Shown here: in pieces, positions 58,718 to 64,000 of the stretch
How the letters are laid out: each line of letters starts with the position of its first letter
Position numbering within the stretch: position 1 is the stretch's first letter
Assembly: GCA_949283255.1 (NCBI GenBank)
Contig: CASDRS010000012.1
Location: forward strand, 1 to 64,000
DNA from: an uncultured bacterium
GTDB taxonomy: Bacteria > Cyanobacteriota > Vampirovibrionia > Gastranaerophilales > Gastranaerophilaceae
DNA: 64,000 nucleotides
Direction of reading: 5' to 3'
The notes under the pieces: generated by a model
What the model was told of the DNA's origin: nothing
Database searches by the model: none
The model's input: only the letters and a program-made list of their open reading frames with translations
Program-made: the position numbers and the translations under genes

Positions 58718-60349
58718 ATGCTCAATTCTGTAAATAGTAATAATTTTGGTCAAAATGTATTTCGGGATTTTACTAAAAATACCGATAATACAAGGTTTTT
58801 TATTACTCCAAAAGAGCTTGAAAAGAAGGAACCTTCTACTCATAAAGGGAGAAATTTAGCTTTTGCAATCGGGAGTTCCGCATTATTTGTAGGTGTGGGA
58901 TTTTTGGTATTGATGAGAGGTTTGCCTAAAAATACTTCCAAATATTTGGAGAATGTTAAAGACTTTTTGGAAAAACGTCTTGAAAAATCTGTTCTTAAAG
59001 GTTCTGACAGATGGAATGAATTTTACATTTATTCTATACGAAAATTAAATACTTTTATAGATAAGGCTCAGAGCATAAACAACTTTACATCATTGAAGGA
59101 TGTTTTGTTTAAATTCTTGATGGATAAGACAAAGACCGGTGCAAAAATTCACAAGAATATATCAGATTTCTTTGAAAGGATTTCAAGGCGTACTGTTAAA
59201 AGTTCATATAAGAGCACAGGCAAAAAATTTGCAAAAATGTTTGCTTCTTTTGATAATTTGGATGCTCGTTTATTGAAAAGCAATCCAGATGAAATAATTA
59301 CGATTAACGGGAAATCTCTTCCAAAGCGCAAATGGGTTGAAATAGCTCAAGCGCACAGAAAGAATATTAAAAGTTCTGTAGAGCAATTTATATCAGCTCC
59401 AAAACAAATAAACAGGTATAAGCAAATTAAATCAACAACCTCAAGACTTTATGAACAATTCTGGGATGAAAGCTTTAAAGATTTTTGGTCAAAGAATAAC
59501 AAATTCCGTCGTCGTGAAATGTGGCAAACATTTATTCCTGAAGAAAAGATTTCTGCAGGAAAAACCAGTCTTGCAGAGCAGGCATTGTCAATAAGGAACA
59601 AAATTACATATACTAATGCAGATAAAATAAACCGAATTAATGAGCAGTTAAAGAAGATGGAGGAATTAGTTTTACCTTCAGATAGAGAAGGGCTTGATTT
59701 AGTCAAGAAATTAAAATGGTTCTTGAAAAATCCTGATGGTCTGGAAGAAAACTATGACTTATTTAAGAAAGAGTTGGCGAAACTTTTAGACAGACCGTTA
59801 CAAAAAGACTTAGACAGTAGTATCATTGCACATCAGAAAAATTTGAGACAATCTTATTTTAAATCAATAACGGATTTGATGGAAAACAAAGATTGTGGTG
59901 AATTGCAGGAAATGCTTTCAATATATGAAAAAATTTCTCCTTATGAATTGTCTTTAATAAAACCTCAGGTACAAAAAACTGTTAAAGCATTTGATAAATC
60001 ATTGAATTTGGAAACTGTAGAATTCTTTGATAAGGTAAGGGACTTGGCATTAGGTTCAGCTCCGACAGATTTACTTTCAATTATTTCATCAGGTGCAATG
60101 ATTACTTACGGCTTAACTGAGGCAAAAGATGCTGATGAAAGAATGTCTGTTACGTTAAAAGCAGGAATCCCGATTATTGGTGCTATCGGAACATCTTTAT
60201 TCTGTACTGCAAGATTAATTTCCGGTGGAAAAGCAATGATATTTGGTGCATTATCAGGTTTTGTTCTTAACAAAATCGGCAGTATTACGGACAGTTTGCG
60301 CAAAAAATATGCTAAAAATCCTTCAAATAGTCAAGTTGCTAAGGAATAA
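58718..60349 (+). CDS. Large hypothetical membrane protein, 543 residues
   Basis: I do not recognise the family. A polar N-terminal 45 residues is followed by a hydrophobic helix (about 50-68). A long, strongly basic, helical middle (about 75-440) comes next, and a C-terminal hydrophobic hairpin or pair of helices (about 445-515) ends the protein. No enzyme motif is seen. This places a large charged domain on one side of the membrane. GAAGGTTTATT precedes the ATG. It lies alone between lpxB and dgt, with about 70-base and 50-base gaps. Confidence 0.75.
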   Translation: MLNSVNSNNFGQNVFRDFTKNTDNTRFFITPKELEKKEPSTHKGRNLAFAIGSSALFVGVGFLVLMRGLPKNTSKYLENVKDFLEKRLEKSVLKGSDRWNEFYIYSIRKLNTFIDKAQSINNFTSLKDVLFKFLMDKTKTGAKIHKNISDFFERISRRTVKSSYKSTGKKFAKMFASFDNLDARLLKSNPDEIITINGKSLPKRKWVEIAQAHRKNIKSSVEQFISAPKQINRYKQIKSTTSRLYEQFWDESFKDFWSKNNKFRRREMWQTFIPEEKISAGKTSLAEQALSIRNKITYTNADKINRINEQLKKMEELVLPSDREGLDLVKKLKWFLKNPDGLEENYDLFKKELAKLLDRPLQKDLDSSIIAHQKNLRQSYFKSITDLMENKDCGELQEMLSIYEKISPYELSLIKPQVQKTVKAFDKSLNLETVEFFDKVRDLALGSAPTDLLSIISSGAMITYGLTEAKDADERMSVTLKAGIPIIGAIGTSLFCTARLISGGKAMIFGALSGFVLNKIGSITDSLRKKYAKNPSNSQVAKE

Positions 60350-60363
60350 TTGTATGCTACAAT
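60336..60363 (+). promoter_or_regulatory. dgt promoter
   Basis: TTGCTA (60336-60341), a 16-base spacer ending in TGC and TACAAT (60358-60363) form an extended -10 promoter overlapping the end of the previous gene. Confidence 0.5.
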
Positions 60364-60401
60364 AAGTCCATGACTGATTTATAAGAAGAAGGATTTATAT
60401 T

Positions 60402-61436
60402 ATGCCACAATTTACGGATGTAACAAAAATAAGAGAAAGCTTAGAAGATAGAGAATTTGATATATTAAGTGACATAGCAACAAAAGCAAGAAATTCAAAA
60501 GGTCGCAAACGTAAAGAAGAAGAATGTTCAATAAGAACATGTTTCCAGCGTGATAGAGATAGAATAGTGCACTCAAAAGCTTTTAGACGTTTGAAACATA
60601 AAACGCAAGTATTTTTATCTCCATTTGATGATCATTTTAGAACCCGCCTTACACATACTTTAGAGGTTTCACAAATAGCAAGGACGCTTGCACGTTCGCT
60701 CAATTTGAATGAGGATTTGACTGAGGCGATATCTCTCGGACATGATTTGGGCCATACCCCTTTTGGTCATTGCGGTGAAGGGGTGTTGAATGAACTTGTA
60801 AAAGGTGGATTTCACCATAATATACAGAGTGTAAGAGTTGTCGAAGTTTTGGAAAATTTGAATTTATGTGCAGAAACAATTGACGGAATTTTGACACACA
60901 CTTGGGGGTATACTCCGAGAACTCCTGAGGCGCAGGTTGTTCAGCTTGCGGATAAGATTGCTTATATCAACCACGATATTGAAGATTCAATTCGTGCAGG
61001 TCTGATTTCAGAAAGCGATTTGCCAAAGGATTGCATAAAATATTTTTCATCAGTGCAGAGCAAAAGATTAAATAAGATGATTATGGAAGTTATAACAAAT
61101 TCTATCGGAAAATCAACCATTGCAATGAGTGAAGAGGGTTGGCATTATACAACAAAGCTCAGACAGTGGATGTTCGACAATGTCTATACTGACGATTCAC
61201 CTGCGAAGGTTGAGGAGAAAAAGGCTCGTCGAGTTGTTCGAGAATTATTTTTCCATTATTGTGAAATGTTAAAACCTATTTGCGAAGAAAGCAAAATAGA
61301 ACGAGTTGTAACTGACTACATTTCAGGCATGACAGACAGGTATGCGGTTGAGAAGTTTAAGGAAAACTTTATTCCGATAGGGCTTCAATGTGGAGCAAAA
61401 GAGGATTATCTGTTCAAGCTTGCAAAAGGAATATAA
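60402..61436 (+). CDS. dgt: dGTP triphosphohydrolase-like HD protein
   Basis: This HD-domain hydrolase converts dNTPs, chiefly dGTP, to nucleoside and triphosphate. It has FQRDRDRIVHSKAFRRLKHK, RTRLTHTLEVSQIARTLAR (His ligand), the HD pair in SLGHDLGHTPFGHCGE, and a later Asp in QLADKIAYINHDIED. At 344 residues it belongs to the shorter dGTPase-like group. AAGGAT precedes the ATG. It ends at a bidirectional terminator shared with era. Confidence 0.93.
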   Translation: MPQFTDVTKIRESLEDREFDILSDIATKARNSKGRKRKEEECSIRTCFQRDRDRIVHSKAFRRLKHKTQVFLSPFDDHFRTRLTHTLEVSQIARTLARSLNLNEDLTEAISLGHDLGHTPFGHCGEGVLNELVKGGFHHNIQSVRVVEVLENLNLCAETIDGILTHTWGYTPRTPEAQVVQLADKIAYINHDIEDSIRAGLISESDLPKDCIKYFSSVQSKRLNKMIMEVITNSIGKSTIAMSEEGWHYTTKLRQWMFDNVYTDDSPAKVEEKKARRVVRELFFHYCEMLKPICEESKIERVVTDYISGMTDRYAVEKFKENFIPIGLQCGAKEDYLFKLAKGI

Positions 61437-61467
61437 AAAAATACCGGTTTTTAAAGCCGGTATTTTT
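61435..61467. terminator. Bidirectional terminator between dgt and era
   Basis: AAAAATACCGG and CCGGTATTTTT form a stem with A and T runs on both sides. Confidence 0.88.
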
Positions 61468-62356
61468 ATTTTTCACTTTCGTATCCGAAATTTTTAAGAG
61501 CGTTTTGTTTTTTACGCCAATCTTTTTCAACTTTAACTTCCAGCGATAAGAAAACTTTTTTCTCGACTATTTTTTCTAACTCAATTCTGGCTTCTGTTCC
61601 TATTTTCTTAAGCAAAGATCCGCCTTTGCCGATTAAAATTCCTTTTTGACTCTTTTGTTCACAATAAATTGTTGCGTAAATTTTGTCGATATCTTCTTGT
61701 TCAAAATAGTTTTCAATTTTTACGGCAACGGAATGAGGAATTTCATCAGATGTATTGAGAAGAATTTTTTCACGAATAATTTCTTCCGTAACATCTCTCA
61801 TTGTCTCTTCAGTAACAACATCTTCGGGATATAAAAGATCTCCTGTCGGAAGTTCTTTATAGATGTTTTTTATAAGAGTGTCTATATTTCTACCGGTTTT
61901 GGCAGAAATCTTTACGACAGGATAATTTTGATTAAACAAGGTTTTGTAAGAAATCAAATTTTCTTCAATTTTGTTTAATTTTTTGACCTTATCAACTTTA
62001 TTCATAACAATAATAATCGGAATATTTGTTTTTAAAATATTTTCAGCAATCCACTTGTCACCCTTTCCGGCAGGTTCAGACCCGTCAACCAGAAACAAAA
62101 TCAAATCTGCATCAGGTACGGCGACTTTAGTTTCGTCAAGCAAAAATTCTCCGAGCTTATTAAGCGGTTTATGTACTCCCGGAGTATCAATAAAAACAAT
62201 TTGCCCTTGATCGGTTGTGTAAATTCCTTTAATTCTCTTTCTTGTAGTTTGCGCTTTGTCAGTTGCAATAACAATTTTCTGCCCAAGTATACAGTTGAGC
62301 AGTGTAGATTTACCCACATTGGGACGTCCAATTATCGCTGTAAAACCACTTTTCAT
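61466..62356 (-). CDS. era: GTPase Era
   Basis: Era is a GTPase with a KH domain that helps 30S assembly by binding the 3' end of 16S rRNA. It has IIGRPNVGKSTLLN, a TTRKRIKG switch, DTPGVHKPLN, NKVDKV, and in the C-terminal KH domain GILIGKGGSLLKKIG. The length (296) is typical. There is no ribosome site before ATG 62356, and a -10 hexamer lies six bases upstream. Confidence 0.97.
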   Translation of the reverse strand: MKSGFTAIIGRPNVGKSTLLNCILGQKIVIATDKAQTTRKRIKGIYTTDQGQIVFIDTPGVHKPLNKLGEFLLDETKVAVPDADLILFLVDGSEPAGKGDKWIAENILKTNIPIIIVMNKVDKVKKLNKIEENLISYKTLFNQNYPVVKISAKTGRNIDTLIKNIYKELPTGDLLYPEDVVTEETMRDVTEEIIREKILLNTSDEIPHSVAVKIENYFEQEDIDKIYATIYCEQKSQKGILIGKGGSLLKKIGTEARIELEKIVEKKVFLSLEVKVEKDWRKKQNALKNFGYESEK

Positions 62357-62362
62357 AAATAT

Positions 62363-62391
62363 ATCTTAACATAAAAGTATCAATTTATTAA
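62363..62391 (-). promoter_or_regulatory. era promoter, leaderless geometry
   Basis: Minus-strand TTAATA (62386-62391), a 17-base spacer ending TGT and TAAGAT (62363-62368) lie six bases before the era ATG; the TG makes an extended -10. Confidence 0.5.
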
Positions 62392-62462
62392 CAAATTGGC
62401 AATTTTTTAAGTACTAAGTTATTATAATATATATAGTGGGAAAATATTAGCAGGTTTATAAA

Positions 62463-64000
62463 ATGGTAAAAACTACACGTAAAATAGTGATATGTCTGGT
62501 TTTAGGTTTGACATTCAGCGCGATGGGAACATTTGCGAATAATTTAACTCAACTTGACATCAAGAAAAGTACTTCTTTAGATTCAACGTTGAATGTTACA
62601 ATCTATACAAGTTCACCGTATGATGATAATGTTGCAGTTTCCAAGAAAGCGGATAACAAGTACGTTATCATAATGCCTAATGTCTCAGGTGTAGTTGGTG
62701 AAAAACCTGATTTATCCGGCTTGCACGATATAATTTCCGGAATAGATGTAAAATCTGTACAAGATGGCGGAAATGGCTATACAAAAGTTACATTAACCAC
62801 AACAAAACCTGTTTCTATCAGAACTGCTACGAAAAAAAGTGCCCCGCTTACGGCAGAGCAAAAGGCTTATAAGAACCTAATTGCGCAATCAAGAAAAACA
62901 AAACCTGCATTAAATAAAACTACTGCGCATAGTACGGCTGCGCCCACTACTACTGTAAAATTCAGTGCTCATAATCAGGAACATTCAGCTCAAAATAGTG
63001 CGCCAAAGCCGGATAACGTATTGGCATCTTCCTCTTTAAAAAATTCAGTAAAAGAGGTTAAGGACCAGTTAAAACCGAAATCTAATAAACAGGTAGAGAC
63101 AACCCAAGGCAGACTCAAATATGATACAACTTCATCCGTAAAGGAGCCAGTTACAACTGTAAAAAGAGATGTGAATGAAGATATAGAAAAGCATGTTCCT
63201 GCAGCATTCAGAGCGCTCGCAGAAGCTGCAGCTTCACCTGAAGAGACAAAAACTCAAGAAGTTTCCAAAACTAAGGAAGTTACTAAAAACGATAATGCTA
63301 TAGATAATGTAGAAAAATCAGTCAATGCAATATCTGCTAAAAAAGTCTTGAGTGATAAAATAGACAAAAGATTTTCAGCTAATGTTCTAACAACAATTTT
63401 AATATTGCTGTGCTCAGGTTTTGGATTGACTTTGTTGTTCAGATTGATAAAAAAATCATTGGAACACTCACAGATTTTAAAGCAATCATTTAAAGAAAAC
63501 TTGTTATCAAAACCTGCAGAAGTAGAAACTTATGATGATATTGTTAATGACAAAGATTTGAATTGGCAGGAAAAATATCAGAAATTTATAAATAATACAA
63601 AAGTTCAAGATACCGGTAAGAAAATACTAAAACATATTGGCGGAGGCGAGTACAAATTTGTAAATGAAACTAATTCAATAGAAGAGCCGACAATTGCCAA
63701 AAATGTCAAAGATACTAATAATACCGATACTCAAATAGGAGAAAGCGATATCTTTGATATCCCTGAGACAATGGGTTCAGCACAATTGAAGCCAAAGAAA
63801 GCAAACAAGTTTAAATCATATAACAAAACTGCAAAAGACAGTTCCCCTGATAGTATCCCACCTATCAAGAAAGTAAAAAATCAGGATTTAAAACCGCAAA
63901 AAGCGCCAAAACTTCAGATCGTAGAAGATGATTATAAGGCTTTGGAAGAATCTTTGGAACGCTCATTGCATCAGGCACCTGATAAAGAGGCATTTGATAT
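62463..64000 (+). CDS. AMIN-like domain membrane protein (3' end beyond window)
   Basis: The frame opens at ATG 62463 after AGCAGGTTTATAAA and stays open to the window edge, at least 512 residues. A signal-like hydrophobic segment (about 8-25) is followed by a beta-rich domain (about 30-125; LDSTLNVTIYTSSP, NKYVIIMPNVSGVV) that resembles AMIN domains, which bind peptidoglycan in PilQ and AmiC. A long Lys/Thr/Ser-rich linker leads to one membrane helix (about 308-329) and a polar C-terminal part. The type of protein is a guess; a pilus or wall-linked role is possible. Confidence 0.7.
   Translation, partial: MVKTTRKIVICLVLGLTFSAMGTFANNLTQLDIKKSTSLDSTLNVTIYTSSPYDDNVAVSKKADNKYVIIMPNVSGVVGEKPDLSGLHDIISGIDVKSVQDGGNGYTKVTLTTTKPVSIRTATKKSAPLTAEQKAYKNLIAQSRKTKPALNKTTAHSTAAPTTTVKFSAHNQEHSAQNSAPKPDNVLASSSLKNSVKEVKDQLKPKSNKQVETTQGRLKYDTTSSVKEPVTTVKRDVNEDIEKHVPAAFRALAEAAASPEETKTQEVSKTKEVTKNDNAIDNVEKSVNAISAKKVLSDKIDKRFSANVLTTILILLCSGFGLTLLFRLIKKSLEHSQILKQSFKENLLSKPAEVETYDDIVNDKDLNWQEKYQKFINNTKVQDTGKKILKHIGGGEYKFVNETNSIEEPTIAKNVKDTNNTDTQIGESDIFDIPETMGSAQLKPKKANKFKSYNKTAKDSSPDSIPPIKKVKNQDLKPQKAPKLQIVEDDYKALEESLERSLHQAPDKEAFD

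Overview
The window is an AT-rich bacterial chromosome segment of about 60 genes, mostly housekeeping, with short intergenic gaps and no gene-free stretch longer than 300 bases. The cell is diderm and makes lipid A: lptA, lptC, an lptD-like barrel, lpxI and lpxB are all present. It is probably a strict anaerobe, with [FeFe]-hydrogenases, HydF and a B12-dependent ribonucleotide reductase. It also makes type IV pilin-like proteins of the 'FTLAEVLITLGIIGVVAAMTMP' type. This mix, and the non-flagellar hypothetical families, best fit Gastranaerophilales (Melainabacteria/Vampirovibrionia, the gut-dwelling non-photosynthetic sister group of cyanobacteria). That assignment is inference from gene content, not a database result. 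I saw no rRNA, tRNA, CRISPR array, insertion sequence or prophage.

Layout. 0.1-5 kb: rpsP, then the overlapping wall/division operon murC-murB-ddl-ftsQ. 4.8-9.7 kb (mostly minus): a BaiN/YhiN-type flavoprotein, folK, a TPR-NHL protein and malQ. 9.8-15.6 kb: a pseudopilin with a 3' frameshift, ileS with an SDF-family symporter, and a second pseudopilin. 15.8-27.4 kb: nrdJ, a GT2 glycosyltransferase, rpmB, an orphan solute-binding protein, rarA, a 543-residue protein of flagellin-like layout, pyrF, hydF, rpsO and an OmpH/Skp chaperone. 27.5-34.5 kb: a small protein, yceD, rpmF, plsX, fabH, fabD, fabG, acpP and fabF, a complete fatty-acid elongation block apart from the dehydratase and enoyl reductase. 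34.5-41.2 kb (minus): an lptC-lptA-TPR-dprA-topA-aroE unit. 41.3-46.5 kb: the hydrogenase island. 46.6-64 kb: uppS, rdgB, two small lineage-type proteins, rsmG, a TPR-ATPase, then an envelope operon (34-residue membrane protein, M23 activator, lptD, class II aldolase, lpxI, lpxB), a large membrane protein, dgt, era and a truncated AMIN-like membrane protein.

The most interesting system is the hydrogenase island at 41.3-46.5 kb. It pairs a PAS-containing [FeFe]-hydrogenase-like protein whose proton-relay cysteine is alanine (a sensory, HydS-like trait) with a SpoIIE/PP2C-type phosphatase, two tiny thioredoxin-like [2Fe-2S] proteins and a group B-like hydrogenase. This looks like H2 or redox sensing coupled to protein dephosphorylation.

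A second theme is gene expression. Six first-of-transcript genes (folK, GT2, rarA, lptC, the TPR-ATPase, era) lack a Shine-Dalgarno sequence and have a -10 hexamer 6-7 bases before the ATG, the geometry of leaderless mRNAs. Several other promoters use TTGCAA as the -35 hexamer, often with a TGC extended -10.
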